Below, in pieces: positions 1-9,678 of a DNA stretch of 64,000 nucleotides. Source of the DNA: Gemmatimonadota bacterium. Lineage in GTDB: Bacteria > Latescibacterota > UBA2968 > GCA-2709665. Under the pieces are notes generated by a model. The model did not search any database and was not told the origin of the DNA. It worked only from the letters and a program-made list of their open reading frames with translations. Position 1 is the stretch's first letter. Each line of letters begins with the position of its first letter. The position numbers and the translations under genes were made by a program. The stretch is taken from the NCBI GenBank assembly GCA_028874335.1, contig JAPPJY010000077.1:1-64000 (forward strand), in the 5' to 3' direction.

Positions 1-50
1 CCGGCGCTTTTGCAGCCGCGCGAAGACCGCTGGGAATTTTAAGACAGCTT
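1..50 (+). repeat. Repeat A, copy 1 (3' end only, cut by window edge)
   Basis: These 50 bases match the last 50 bases of the 186-bp repeat at 18564-18749 and 29177-29362 almost exactly, ending in the same terminal arm AATTTTAAGACAGCTT. The left part lies outside the window. As with the other copies, a gene start follows closely downstream. Confidence 0.9.
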
Positions 51-108
51 CTAAAAAGAGTGGGACCTGCCCGGTTCCCTGCGCGGTTAGCGGACGGAAG
101 CGTTTGGC

Positions 109-1467
109 ATGAGGGAATTTTCATCTGCGCACTGGAGGCGGGCGCCGGCCGAGCCGTATGAACCGGACCCGGCCGAAGTCCGCCGAAACAGGCGGCTGCT
201 GATTCTGAACGGCGGTCTCGTCTTCATGTCGATGACATTGGCCAGCTCGGATATGGTGCTGCCGGCGTTCGTACAGTCGCTGACGGCCTCGAGCGTCGCG
301 GTCGGACTGGTCGGCGCGCTGATGCGGATCGGATGGGCGTGGCCTCAGATATTCATCTCCCGAATCATCGAAAGCAGAAGACGCAAGATGCCCTTCCTGC
401 TCCTCGCGGGCGGGATGCGCAGTTCCGTCTGGCTGGCGATCGCTGGGCTGACGTACCTGATGGGAGGTCGTCAGCCGTTTTATTTCTTGTGCTGTTTTTT
501 GGTACTGTACGCGATTTTCACCTCCATGATGGGTATCTGGAACGTCCCCTGGATGGACATTGTGGGAAAGGTCGTCCCGCCGCGAGACCGTTCGCGCCTC
601 TTCGCGGTACGGAGGCTCTGCGGCGGCATAACGGCGATGGCGGCGGGTGGGGTGATTACGTTCGTACTCAGCGACCGCAGCGGCGTTGCCTTTCCGGCGA
701 ACTACGCTGCGCTGTTCCTGCTGGCCGGACTGGGAAACGCGCTTTCGGTTTTCGTATTCAGCAGAATCCGGGAACCGGTGGGTCCTGTGCGGTATCTCCG
801 GCAGCCGCTTTCCAACTACCTGAACAGCGGGTTACGCCTGCTGAAGAACGACCCCGACTACCGTCGACTGTGCGGGATGCAGGTCCTGTGGTCGTTTATG
901 ATGATGGGAGCGCCGTTTTATGTGCCCTACGCGATCACCGACCTTGGGTTCGGGCTGGTCTATGTAGGCGTTTTCGTTTCAGTCATGCAGGTCAGTACCG
1001 TACTGTCAAACGCGCTCTGGGCTCACGTCGGGCATCGTAAAGGCAACCGCGCGCTTCTCGTTTACGGTTCGTATCTGATGGCGTTGTCGGTCGCCGTTCC
1101 CCTGTTGGCCGCATACGTGCCGTCACTGTCCTTCGCGCCGCTTTCGAATTGGGGTATCGACTGGTCATTTGATCCGCACATCGTCTTTTATGCACTCACG
1201 TTCGTCTTTTCGGGATTCGCCAGCAGCGCGATGTTTAACGGCCGCATGGCATACGTGCTGGAACTCGCGCCGGAAAACCGCCGTCCAACGTATACCAGCT
1301 TCCTGAACATGTTCGCGCTGCCGCAGGGGTTTCTGCCGGTGCTGGCCGGTCTGCTCGTGGCGTGGATCTCGTATCGGCCGATGTTCTGGATCGCCCTCCT
1401 GTTCGTTCCGCCCACCGTGTTCTTCGTGCACCGGCTCGGCGATGCGGGGCTCCGGCGTTCCGATTGA
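109..1467 (+). CDS. MFS-type membrane transporter
   Basis: A 452-residue protein with about twelve hydrophobic segments arranged as two halves, the layout of a major facilitator. A cytoplasmic N-terminal stretch of about 30 charged residues precedes the first helix (near ILNGGLVFMSMTLASSD). The basic loop ISRIIESRRRKMP near residue 85 matches the conserved loop between helices 2 and 3, and the second half starts near residue 245. The substrate cannot be read from the sequence; several bacterial relatives of this type are annotated only as MFS transporters. It is preceded by a partial repeat A and followed by a convergent flavoprotein gene. The ATG at 109 was chosen because the upstream DNA is repeat sequence. 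Confidence 0.8.
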   Translation: MREFSSAHWRRAPAEPYEPDPAEVRRNRRLLILNGGLVFMSMTLASSDMVLPAFVQSLTASSVAVGLVGALMRIGWAWPQIFISRIIESRRRKMPFLLLAGGMRSSVWLAIAGLTYLMGGRQPFYFLCCFLVLYAIFTSMMGIWNVPWMDIVGKVVPPRDRSRLFAVRRLCGGITAMAAGGVITFVLSDRSGVAFPANYAALFLLAGLGNALSVFVFSRIREPVGPVRYLRQPLSNYLNSGLRLLKNDPDYRRLCGMQVLWSFMMMGAPFYVPYAITDLGFGLVYVGVFVSVMQVSTVLSNALWAHVGHRKGNRALLVYGSYLMALSVAVPLLAAYVPSLSFAPLSNWGIDWSFDPHIVFYALTFVFSGFASSAMFNGRMAYVLELAPENRRPTYTSFLNMFALPQGFLPVLAGLLVAWISYRPMFWIALLFVPPTVFFVHRLGDAGLRRSD

Positions 1468-1489
1468 CGGGCTCGATGGTCACGCACGT

Positions 1490-2863
1490 TCACCGGTCCA
1501 GAGTATCCGCCAGTTCTTCGGCAGGATAGGTGATGATCTCGGCGAGGGTAGGGTGGTAATGAGGAATCCGGAGAAGGTCGAAGACGGTACCCCGGTAGTA
1601 AATTACCGCGGCGAGTTCATGGATGAGTTCGGAAGCTTCGGGGCCCGTGATATGACCCGCGATGAGCTCGCCGCTTGCCGGATGGCACAGAATCTTCACC
1701 GTGCCGTGGATTTCGCCCATAACCATGGATTTTCCGTGATCGCTGAACGGATATTCCGCCGAAAGATACGCGATGCCCTGTTCCCGGCATTCCCGCTCGG
1801 TTGGGCCGACGGACGCGACCTGCGGGTCGGTGAATACAACTGAGGTTCGCAACCGGTAGTCGATCGTCCTAACGGGCGTTCCGCCGCCGGCGTTGTGGCC
1901 GGCGACCTCGCCCTGCTGCACCGCGATGTGTACGATTTCGTACGGTCCCACGCAGTCGCCTGCGGCGAAGATATGTTCCGCGCTCGTCTGCATTCGATCG
2001 TTGGCCGCAATGCTTCCGTCGCGGACCTCGACGCCGGCGCGTTCGAGTGCGAGCCCGGCGAGGTCCGGCGTCCTGCCCAAAGCATTGAAGACGACGTCGG
2101 CCGTGGCCGTACGGGACTCGTTGCCATGCAGAAATCGGACCGTGGCGCGACCCCCTGTCCCGCTGACCTGCTGGAGGCGGGTGTCCGAGTATACCTGCAT
2201 CCCTTCTTCTTTCAGGCGGGTTTCCACGGGCAGGACCATGTCCGCGTCAAAGCCGCTGAGCAGCTGGCCGCTCCTCTGTATCAGGGTGGTCCGCGAACCC
2301 ATCCGACACAGAAACTGGCCCAGTTCGGCGGCGACGGCGCCGCCTCCGAGTACGATCACCGATCCTGGAAGTTCCCGCAGTTCCAGGACGTCGTCGCTCG
2401 TGAGGTAGCCCGTTTCCTCCAGACCCGGTACGGGAATCCTGCTGACCGCGGAGCCCACGGCAATAACAAAACGCCGACCCGAGACCTTTTCCGTGCCCAC
2501 GCAAACGGAGTTCGGCGATTCAAAGCGCGCCCTGCCGCGTATCAGCGTGAATCTCGGGCCGCAAAGTTGCCGGACCCTGTAGTCCGCGAATTCGTCAACG
2601 AGCGCGCGTTTCCGGTCGTTGACTGCAGCCAGGTCGGGGGAGATGTCCCCGGCATTCAGGCCGAACTCTCTGGCCCGTTTCATCAGGGAGAACACATCCG
2701 AACTGCGAAGCAGCGTCTTGGACGGCATGCAGCCGCGCAGGATACAGAGGCCGCCGAGCGGTCCTTTGTCCACAATGGCGACCTGCGCTCCGTTGTCCGC
2801 GGCGACGCGGGCGGCGGCATAGCCCGCGCTGCCTCCTCCGATGACGACGACGTCGTAAGTCAT
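1490..2863 (-). CDS. FAD-dependent pyridine nucleotide-disulfide oxidoreductase, dihydrolipoyl-dehydrogenase-like
   Basis: A 457-residue protein of the class I disulfide reductase family. The N-terminal FAD fold is VVVIGGGSAGYAAA, followed by the redox-active pair GGLCILRGCMPSK (CxxxxC), a second NAD(P) dinucleotide fold VIVLGGGAVAAELGQFL near residue 175, the AGDCVG FAD motif near residue 300, and the C-terminal catalytic dyad region HYHPTLAEI (His...Glu). The arrangement fits dihydrolipoyl dehydrogenase or a mercuric-reductase-like enzyme without the heavy-metal domain; no E2 component lies nearby, so the partner is unknown. The reading frame stays open for 88 further codons upstream, but the ATG at 2863 (MTYDVVV) sits immediately before the FAD fold and is the natural start. 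It is divergent from the MATE gene. Confidence 0.85.
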   Translation of the reverse strand: MTYDVVVIGGGSAGYAAARVAADNGAQVAIVDKGPLGGLCILRGCMPSKTLLRSSDVFSLMKRAREFGLNAGDISPDLAAVNDRKRALVDEFADYRVRQLCGPRFTLIRGRARFESPNSVCVGTEKVSGRRFVIAVGSAVSRIPVPGLEETGYLTSDDVLELRELPGSVIVLGGGAVAAELGQFLCRMGSRTTLIQRSGQLLSGFDADMVLPVETRLKEEGMQVYSDTRLQQVSGTGGRATVRFLHGNESRTATADVVFNALGRTPDLAGLALERAGVEVRDGSIAANDRMQTSAEHIFAAGDCVGPYEIVHIAVQQGEVAGHNAGGGTPVRTIDYRLRTSVVFTDPQVASVGPTERECREQGIAYLSAEYPFSDHGKSMVMGEIHGTVKILCHPASGELIAGHITGPEASELIHELAAVIYYRGTVFDLLRIPHYHPTLAEIITYPAEELADTLDR

Positions 2864-3066
2864 GGCCTGCCCCTGCATTGTGAGATGATTCGCGTCTCTT
2901 CCAGGTGCGGTCAGCGAATCTAGGCACTGCGCAAACACCGGACAAGAAAAAAATGGCACAACAGCGCCGGCCGCCGGAGGGGCGTGCCCACGCCGCCGTT
3001 GTCGATTGTCACGCAAACGTTGGTTGGATGTGATAGCGGACCGGGTCCGATTGCGATGAGGCGTCC

Positions 3067-4437
3067 ATGATCTCACGGTGGCGGGAGGAGGGGGGTTACA
3101 GGGACGTGTTGCGGTTGGCGGCGCCACTTATTCTGAGTACGGGGTCGTGGAGCCTTCAGATCTTCGTGGATCGTGTCTTCCTGAGCTGGTACGATCGGGA
3201 TGTGCTCGCGGCCAGTCTTCCCGCCGGCATGTTGCACTTTACGTTCTCAAGCCTGTTCATCGGGACGGTTGCGTACGTGAACACATTTGTGGCCCAGTAT
3301 TGGGGCGCGGACCGGCCCGAACGCGTAGGACCGGCTGTGTGGCAGGGGATTTACGTCGGTCTGGCATCGGGGTTGGTTATTCTATGCCTGATGCCGTTTT
3401 CCGGTACGTTCTTTGAATGGGCGGGACATGAGCCGCGGATACGCGCGCTGGAGGCAGAGTATTTCAGGATACTGTGCTTTATGGGGCCGGGAATTACCGG
3501 GGTGGCGGTATCCTCCTTCTTCAGCGGGCGAGGGGATACGCGGACGGTCATGTGGGTGAATTTCCTCGCGACCGGGCTGAATATCATCCTGGATTATGCG
3601 TGGATCTTCGGCCGTTGGGGGTTCCCCGAATGGGGCATTCGCGGCGCGGCCTGGGCGACGGTGGTATCACACCTCCTGATCCCGGTCGTGTTCTTCTGCC
3701 TGATGATGCGTCCCAGATACCGCGACACCCTTCGCACCCTGAACGGATGGCGTCCGGATGCGGCGCTGCTGCGTCGGCTGGTGCGATTCGGACTGCCGAA
3801 CGGCGTTCAATTCATGTTGGAGATTCTGGGCTTTTCGATGTTCATACTGCTGGTTGGGAAACTGGGCACCACGGCGCTGGCCGCAACGAGTGTGACGTTC
3901 AACCTGAATACGCTCGCCTTCCTCCCGATGATGGGGCTGGGGATCGCGGTTTCAACCCTTGTGGGTCAATACCTGGGAAAGAACAGGGAGGATCTGGCCG
4001 AGCGCGGCACCTGGTCGGCAGTACACCTCAGCCTGACCTACATGCTGGTGATGGCGGCAGGCTATGTTTTCGTGCCCGGTCTGTTATTGCGTCCGTATAT
4101 GTCCGGCGCCGATCCCGAGGCGTTCGAAGAAATCTGGGACATGTCCGTCGTCCTGTTGCGTTTCGTTGCGGTCTATTGTGTCTTCGATGCGTTCTATATC
4201 GTCTTTTCAGCCGCTGTGAAGGGCGCCGGCGATACTCGTTTCGTGATGCTCGCGTCCGTAGCGCTCGGCTGGTTCGTCATGGTCCTGCCAACCTACCTGT
4301 CGGTCGTGACGTACGGGATGGGCCTTTACGTCGCCTGGATCTTCGTCAGCCTCTATCTTGTTCTGGGCGGATTGATATTCATGCTGCGTTTCCGGGGCGG
4401 CAGGTGGAAGTCGATGCGCGTCATCGAATCACCTTAA
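3067..4437 (+). CDS. MATE family efflux transporter
   Basis: A 456-residue polytopic membrane protein with the two-fold six-helix arrangement of MATE (NorM/DinF) exporters. The first half begins VLRLAAPLILSTGSWSLQ and contains the characteristic VAQYWGA and FFSGRGDTRT segments; the second half repeats this with LVRFGLPNGVQF, LVGQYLGK and AAVKGAGDTRF. Such proteins export cationic drugs or metabolites in exchange for Na+ or H+, but the substrate here is not readable. A GAGG element lies about six bases before the ATG. About 200 bases separate it from the divergent flavoprotein gene. Confidence 0.88.
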   Translation: MISRWREEGGYRDVLRLAAPLILSTGSWSLQIFVDRVFLSWYDRDVLAASLPAGMLHFTFSSLFIGTVAYVNTFVAQYWGADRPERVGPAVWQGIYVGLASGLVILCLMPFSGTFFEWAGHEPRIRALEAEYFRILCFMGPGITGVAVSSFFSGRGDTRTVMWVNFLATGLNIILDYAWIFGRWGFPEWGIRGAAWATVVSHLLIPVVFFCLMMRPRYRDTLRTLNGWRPDAALLRRLVRFGLPNGVQFMLEILGFSMFILLVGKLGTTALAATSVTFNLNTLAFLPMMGLGIAVSTLVGQYLGKNREDLAERGTWSAVHLSLTYMLVMAAGYVFVPGLLLRPYMSGADPEAFEEIWDMSVVLLRFVAVYCVFDAFYIVFSAAVKGAGDTRFVMLASVALGWFVMVLPTYLSVVTYGMGLYVAWIFVSLYLVLGGLIFMLRFRGGRWKSMRVIESP

Positions 4438-4767
4438 ACCGCGCGAACCCTCGACATCGGAAAGGCGGTAAACGATAACGCGGACAGCAGGGCGAGGCAA
4501 TCCGGAGCCGAGGACGATGAAGACGAGTTTTCCCGCGATTCCCGGTGAACCGTCGCAGCACAGGGGCGTCTGAAAAGCGTCGGTATCGCCGGATTCGCCC
4601 GTGGGACCGGCCCCCAAGAAGGTGGACGCCGGGTCCGGATCAACGGATCGACCGCTGCTTTCATCCATTCGGTTGACAGACGCTGATTGCATAGAGGTCT
4701 GCCAGTTTGTTCGACAGACCTGACCCGGCACAAGGACTTGTAGCGTGCGTAAACAGAGCGATATAGC
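4438..4767. other. 330-bp intergenic stretch with no recognised gene
   Basis: Open frames on both strands here show no recognisable family and no convincing ribosome site. The only structure noted is an inverted repeat AGGTCTG/CAGACCT at 4695-4721, 47 bases before the next start, which could be a leader hairpin. Confidence 0.5.
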
Positions 4768-7233
4768 ATGAAACGATCTGACGATTCTCAAGCAGGTATG
4801 CCCACGGAAAACGCTTCCGTAAACGGATGGGGCCCGGTTCGCATCGGCGCCGCAGGCGTATTCCTGATATCGCTGGCGGTATTCGTCAAGACCGCCGCGC
4901 CGACCGTTTCGTTCTGGGACTCGGGAGAGTTTATCGCTTGCGCGTTTTCGCTGGGAATTCCGCATCCGCCGGGCGCGCCGCTCTATCTGTTGATCGGGCG
5001 TCTGTTTACGATGTTGCCGGTCTGGGAAGACCCCGCGTTGCCCATGAATCTCATTTCGGCAATAACAAGCGCGCTCGCGGTGCTGTTCGTTTACCTGATA
5101 ACGGTACGTCTGGTCCTGGTGGGCACGTGCGTCGGCGAGAGAAACGTCATCCGTGTTTCGGGTGCGGTCGGGGGCGCCGTGGCCGCCCTGATGCTTGCGT
5201 TCTCGGAAACGTTCTGGTACAATGCCGTAGAGACCGAGGTGTACGGATTCTCAATCATGCTGATGGCGATGTCCCTCTGGCTGGGACTGCGGTGGATGGA
5301 ACGCGCCGGGGAACCGAACAGCCGCCTCATCCTCTATTTTATCGCCTATCTCATGGGTCTCGCGGGCGGTGTCCACCTGCTGTGTCTGTTGACCGTTCCC
5401 ACGTTGCTGATGCTGGTCTGGTTCAGGAAGCCGGGGATTCTGAGGGACCCGCGGGTCTGGGCGTTCGCGGCGCTCCTGTTCGTCGCGGGGTATTCGACTT
5501 ACGCCTCACTCTACATCCGGTCGGGGTTGAACCCGATGATCGACCAGAACAACCCGGAAACATGGGCCAACTTCATCGGGTTCCTGGGACGGGAACAGTA
5601 CGGAGCGGAAAGTATGCTGCTGGGTGTATTCAAACGAAAGGCGCCGTTCTGGGATTTCCAGATCTGGACGATGTACATCAAGTATCTCGTCGCACAGTTT
5701 CCCGTGCCCGGTATCGGATTCGTCTCGGATGCCTTTCGCCGGGCCACGTCGCATGAAGTGGAGTTGGTGCGTATTTCAGTGGTACCCTATTTCCTGGGCT
5801 GCTGGGGAATCTGGGAACACTGGCGACGGGATGCCCGTCGTTTCTGGTCGATTGCCGCGCTTTTCGTGCTTTCGGGCGTCGGGCTTTCGATTTATCTCAA
5901 TATGGAAGACCCGCAGCCGAGGGAACGTGACTACGTCTTCGTGGGCTCCTTCGCGTTGTTCTGCGTGTGGATGGGCATTGCGGCGTCGGCGGTCATTCGC
6001 GGGGCGTACAACCTGCGTGGCAGGGGTGCGGCAATTGCCGCGGCCGGCCTTCTGCTCGCAATGCCGGGGGCGTTGGCCGCGAGCCTCTATCCGACGCATG
6101 ACCGGACCGGCAACCGGTTCGCGTTCGACTATGCGGCGAATATTCTGAATTCCTGCGACCCCGACGCGATTCTGTTTACCAACGCGGATAACGACAGCTT
6201 TCCGCTCTGGTACCAGCAGGAGGTGATGGGCCTCCGAAGGGACGTGCGCGTCGTAAACCTGAGCCTGCTGAATACGCCGTGGTATATCAGGCAATTGCGG
6301 GATCTGGAGCCGAAAGTTCCCGTCAGATATACAGACAGTTACATCGATCAGGTATTGACGGCGCATACGCCCGCGGCGGTGAGGCAGTCCGGTCGATTCT
6401 GGCCTGAGGCCAGGGAGGTGCAGGCGGCCGGACTGAAGTGGACCGTCCAGGGAATGCCGGGGAGGGTGCTGCGCGTACAGGATGTCATGGTTTTGAAGAT
6501 TGTGGATTGGAACGAGTGGGCAAGGCCGGTCTATTTCGCGTTGACCGTACCGGACGGCAACCGGATGGGACTGGGGGACTACCTGGAGATGGAGGGCATG
6601 GTTTTCCGTCTGGTGCGACGGAAAGCGTCGCCGATTCACGTTCAGAAAGCCAGGAAGCACCTGATGGACCTCTATCGGTTCAGTGGCGTCTCGGACCCGG
6701 TGGTGCATCGTAACCGGACGGCTCGAAACCTGCTGGCCAATTACCCTGCCGTATTCCTGCGCCTCGCGGAAGCCCTCGCCGAAGAAGGAGACCGGGACGG
6801 CGCATACGACGTCCTCCGTTTCTGTGAGAAACACGCGCTTCCGCCGGAGCATTGGCAGGGCGCCGCCCTGATGGCGGCGTTAATGCATCGTCTGGACCGG
6901 CCTGAGGAGACCCAGCGACTGCTGAAAATCGTGCTGGATTCGGACCTGATCGACGAAGAAACGCGTCTGGGAACCGCGGCGGAACTGCAATTGCAGATCG
7001 GCCGATACGACGCGGCAATAGAGCTTTATGACAGGATGATCGAAAACAACATACAGGTCGAGCGGGCGCTGTTCAATCGGGCGGCGTCACGGGAACGCAT
7101 CGGAGACCTCGCCGGCGCCGCCGCAGATCTGGAGTACCTCCTGCGGTTGACGCCGGGGGACCGCGAGGTCGCGAAGGCATTGGAGACGTTACGGCGGAGG
7201 GTCAGGCGTCACGAGGCGACGGATGGCCGATAA
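4768..7233 (+). CDS. DUF2723 membrane protein with C-terminal TPR repeats
   Basis: An 821-residue protein. The N-terminal half carries the DUF2723 signature (SFWDSGEFIACAFSLGIPH, then PPGAPLYLLIGRLF) and about ten membrane segments up to roughly residue 440; the family resembles GT-C glycosyltransferases such as protein O-mannosyltransferases. A periplasmic-looking central domain follows (DYAANILNSCDPDAILFTN, typical of the family), then tetratricopeptide-like helices from about residue 650 to the end. GT-C activity is an inference from fold similarity. The stop overlaps the start of a family 2 glycosyltransferase by 11 bases, which supports a shared role in surface glycan or glycoprotein assembly. 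Confidence 0.85.
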   Translation: MKRSDDSQAGMPTENASVNGWGPVRIGAAGVFLISLAVFVKTAAPTVSFWDSGEFIACAFSLGIPHPPGAPLYLLIGRLFTMLPVWEDPALPMNLISAITSALAVLFVYLITVRLVLVGTCVGERNVIRVSGAVGGAVAALMLAFSETFWYNAVETEVYGFSIMLMAMSLWLGLRWMERAGEPNSRLILYFIAYLMGLAGGVHLLCLLTVPTLLMLVWFRKPGILRDPRVWAFAALLFVAGYSTYASLYIRSGLNPMIDQNNPETWANFIGFLGREQYGAESMLLGVFKRKAPFWDFQIWTMYIKYLVAQFPVPGIGFVSDAFRRATSHEVELVRISVVPYFLGCWGIWEHWRRDARRFWSIAALFVLSGVGLSIYLNMEDPQPRERDYVFVGSFALFCVWMGIAASAVIRGAYNLRGRGAAIAAAGLLLAMPGALAASLYPTHDRTGNRFAFDYAANILNSCDPDAILFTNADNDSFPLWYQQEVMGLRRDVRVVNLSLLNTPWYIRQLRDLEPKVPVRYTDSYIDQVLTAHTPAAVRQSGRFWPEAREVQAAGLKWTVQGMPGRVLRVQDVMVLKIVDWNEWARPVYFALTVPDGNRMGLGDYLEMEGMVFRLVRRKASPIHVQKARKHLMDLYRFSGVSDPVVHRNRTARNLLANYPAVFLRLAEALAEEGDRDGAYDVLRFCEKHALPPEHWQGAALMAALMHRLDRPEETQRLLKIVLDSDLIDEETRLGTAAELQLQIGRYDAAIELYDRMIENNIQVERALFNRAASRERIGDLAGAAADLEYLLRLTPGDREVAKALETLRRRVRRHEATDGR

Positions 7234-8278
7234 ACCCCTGGTGTCCGTGATCGTGCCGCACTTCCTGGGGGATGTTCTCCTGACGTGTCTTGATTGCCTT
7301 TATGCGAGAACAAGCGGCGCCCCGTTCGAGGTCATCGTCGCCGACGACAGGCCGTACGACGACGGAAGCCTGCAAAAGGCGAAGGCTCGGTTTCCGGGCA
7401 TACGGGTCGTGTGCGTTGGCGGCGGCAAGGGGATGGGCGCGGGGTGTAACAGGGGCCTGAAGGCGGCACGCGGTGAATTCGCGATGTTGTTGAATAACGA
7501 CGTCGAAGTCGCCGATGGCTGGCTGGCGCCTCTTATGGCTGCAATGGAGGCCGACCCGCAGGTGGGTGTGTGCCAGCCAAAGGTGAGGTCGCTTCGTGAT
7601 CGCGCACAATTCGACTACGGAGGCGCCGCCGGCGGGATGATGGACATGCTGGGGTACACATTCTGTCTGGGCCGGCTGTTTGAAACGGTTGAGGAGGATC
7701 GAGGACAGTATGATCGTTCGCAGGATATCTTCTGGGCGGTTGGGGGAGCGATGTTCCTGCGGATGAGGTGCCTGCGGGAAACCGGTCTCATGGATGAAGG
7801 GTTTTATATGCACATGGAGGAAATCGACCTGTGCTGGCGGTTCCATCTCGTGGGATACCGGGCGGTTTCCGTCCCTGAGTCGGTGGTCTATCACTTTGGA
7901 GGCTGGTCCCTGGATGCAAGGGCTTTCCGGAAGGCGTATCTGAACCATAGAAACCAACTTGTGATGGTGATGAAGAACCTGTCCGCCCTCTCTCTGGCGT
8001 GGGTGTTCCCGGTCCGGGTCCTGCTGGAACTCTGCACCGTGCTGCTCGGGATCTTGAAGTGCGACTGGAAACGCCCCGCGGCGGCGCTTTGCGGCCTCTG
8101 TTGGGTCATGTTTCATCCCGCGTCGATTCTGCGTCGACGCCGGGACGCGCAACGGGTACGAACGGTCGAAGACCGCGAGGTCTTCCGCATTGTCTACCGC
8201 GGCGTGATCGCGTACCGGTATTTCCTGGGAGGCGTGCGCAAGGCATCGGACCTTTATGGCGGCGGGGGTACGCGTTGA
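7223..8278 (+). CDS. Family 2 glycosyltransferase
   Basis: A 351-residue GT-A enzyme. It begins PLVSVIVPHFLGDVLLTCLD, has the nucleotide-sugar binding region FEVIVADDRPYDDG, and the metal-binding acidic motif appears as LLNNDVEVADGWL near residue 95 (a DXD variant, as in rhamnosyl/WbbL-like transferases). The acceptor region MDEGFYMHMEEIDLCWR (ED type) is near residue 190. Hydrophobic segments near residues 255-300 suggest membrane association. It overlaps the DUF2723 gene and precedes anmK. The sugar donor cannot be assigned. Confidence 0.88.
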   Translation: MADKPLVSVIVPHFLGDVLLTCLDCLYARTSGAPFEVIVADDRPYDDGSLQKAKARFPGIRVVCVGGGKGMGAGCNRGLKAARGEFAMLLNNDVEVADGWLAPLMAAMEADPQVGVCQPKVRSLRDRAQFDYGGAAGGMMDMLGYTFCLGRLFETVEEDRGQYDRSQDIFWAVGGAMFLRMRCLRETGLMDEGFYMHMEEIDLCWRFHLVGYRAVSVPESVVYHFGGWSLDARAFRKAYLNHRNQLVMVMKNLSALSLAWVFPVRVLLELCTVLLGILKCDWKRPAAALCGLCWVMFHPASILRRRRDAQRVRTVEDREVFRIVYRGVIAYRYFLGGVRKASDLYGGGGTR

Positions 8279-8310
8279 CGGGTGATTCAAACGATTTAAG
8301 GGGGTCCGGT

Positions 8311-9510
8311 TTGGGCGCGGTTCGCAGGGTGATCGGCCTGATGTCCGGCACGTCAGCCGACGGCGTCGACGCGGCTCTCGTCGAGGTCGGGCTCGAGGAA
8401 GCCGGGGTGCGGCTGGTTGCGTTCAGGGGGTTGCCGTATCCGCCTGAACTGCGGCGGGAGATCCTGGATGTCTCGGAGGACGGATGCGGTGCGGTGGACA
8501 GGATATGCAGGCTGCACGCCGTTCTTGGCGAGTGGTTTGCCAGAGCCGCATTCAACGTGTGCCGCGAAGCCGCTACCGAAATGTCCAGGGTCGATCTTAT
8601 CGGGTCGCATGGACAGACGGTGCGCCACCTGCCGGCGGCTTACAGCGCGTTCGGAGTGGTCACGCGATCCTCACTGCAGATCGCCGACCCGTGTGTAATT
8701 GCGGAACGGACCGGCGTCACCACGGTCGCTGACTTCCGGGCGCGGGATCTGGCGGCCGGAGGACAGGGTGCGCCGCTCGTTCCACTGGTGGACTATCTTC
8801 TGTTCCGGTCCAGGCGCGAGGGGCGCGTGCTGCTGAATATCGGCGGGATTTCGAACGTTACCGTGTTACCCGCAGATTGCGGGCCGGAAGATGTTCTGGC
8901 ATTCGACACGGGCCCGGGAAACATGATCCTGGACGCGCTGGCCGGGGACATTACTGGAGGACGCCTGGCGTACGACGCGGATGGCTCGATCGCCGCGTCG
9001 GGCGACGTCTCGGATTCACTGCTCGGGGAATTGATGCGCCATCCGTTTCTGAAAGAGGCGCCGCCCAGGTCGACCGGGAGGGAGACCTTCGGTGCGTCGC
9101 TGGTCCGGGACATCCTGTCATGGCGCGGCCGCCTGCGGGATGAAGACCTGATCGCCACGGCGACCGCGTTTACCGCGCGAAGCATCGCGGACGCGTTAGA
9201 GCGGTTTGTCCTGCCGGTAAGTCCGATCGGCAGGGTGGTCGTCAGCGGCGGCGGCGGCCGAAATCGGGTTTTGATGAAGATGCTGCGCGCCGCGCTCCCG
9301 GACGTGGACGTCTGTCATTCCGATGCGCTGGGCGTACCCGGGGATGCCAAGGAGGCGATTGCTTTTGCGGTGCTGGCCAATGCCACGGTGGAGGGCCGGC
9401 CCGGCAATATACCAGCCGCAACGGGTGCGTCCGGTTCCGTCGTGCTCGGCGTGGTTGCACCCGGTGGAAAATGCGGGATTTCGATTGATTCGGCCGATGG
9501 GATTGTGTAA
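8311..9510 (+). CDS. anmK: Anhydro-N-acetylmuramic acid kinase
   Basis: This enzyme phosphorylates 1,6-anhydro-MurNAc while opening the anhydro ring, recycling cell-wall sugar to MurNAc-6-phosphate. The protein shows the N-terminal ASKHA motif IGLMSGTSADGVDA, a second phosphate loop LLNIGGISNVTVL, AFDTGPGNMILDA, and a C-terminal VVSGGGGRNRVLM. The start is uncertain. I chose the TTG at 8311, eight bases after an AAGGGGG ribosome site, giving 399 residues; a TTG at 8275 overlapping the upstream stop and a GTG at 8329 are alternatives, and the family's usual length of about 370-390 allows any of them. No murQ lies beside it in this window. Confidence 0.92.
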   Translation: MGAVRRVIGLMSGTSADGVDAALVEVGLEEAGVRLVAFRGLPYPPELRREILDVSEDGCGAVDRICRLHAVLGEWFARAAFNVCREAATEMSRVDLIGSHGQTVRHLPAAYSAFGVVTRSSLQIADPCVIAERTGVTTVADFRARDLAAGGQGAPLVPLVDYLLFRSRREGRVLLNIGGISNVTVLPADCGPEDVLAFDTGPGNMILDALAGDITGGRLAYDADGSIAASGDVSDSLLGELMRHPFLKEAPPRSTGRETFGASLVRDILSWRGRLRDEDLIATATAFTARSIADALERFVLPVSPIGRVVVSGGGGRNRVLMKMLRAALPDVDVCHSDALGVPGDAKEAIAFAVLANATVEGRPGNIPAATGASGSVVLGVVAPGGKCGISIDSADGIV

Positions 9511-9512
9511 GT

Positions 9513-9661
9513 TTAACCTTGATTCCTAATTTTTCGGGGACGTAAAACCGAATATTTGCAAGTAGATAAAGGCGATTAGACTGCGGATTACCAGGATACA
9601 CCGGGTCACTGGACGTGAACTGAAAAAATGTCCTTTCGGACGACCTTTACGCCCCGTTTCA
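9513..9661 (+). repeat. Repeat B, copy 1 (truncated, 149 bp)
   Basis: The segment begins TTAACCTTGATT two bases after the anmK stop and matches the copies at 21414-21611 and (inverted) 41195-41393. Shared internal stretches include AAAGGCGATTAGACTGCGG, TTACCAGGATACACC and ACGCCCCGTTTC. The right-hand 50 bases found in the other copies are missing, so this copy is truncated or diverged. It ends just before the ribosome site of the next gene. Confidence 0.85.
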
Positions 9662-9678
9662 GGTCGAGGTCCGATCTT

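Noticed and set aside
1895..2923. Long plus-strand open frame (342 codons) antisense to the flavoprotein
   Set aside because: It mirrors a gene with clear FAD and disulfide motifs; the translated sequence has no family features and reflects GC-rich third-position bias.
9628..9678. Earlier ATG for the CcsA/HemX-like gene
   Set aside because: These codons fall in repeat B and add a basic segment unlike the family; the ATG at 9679 has a good ribosome site.
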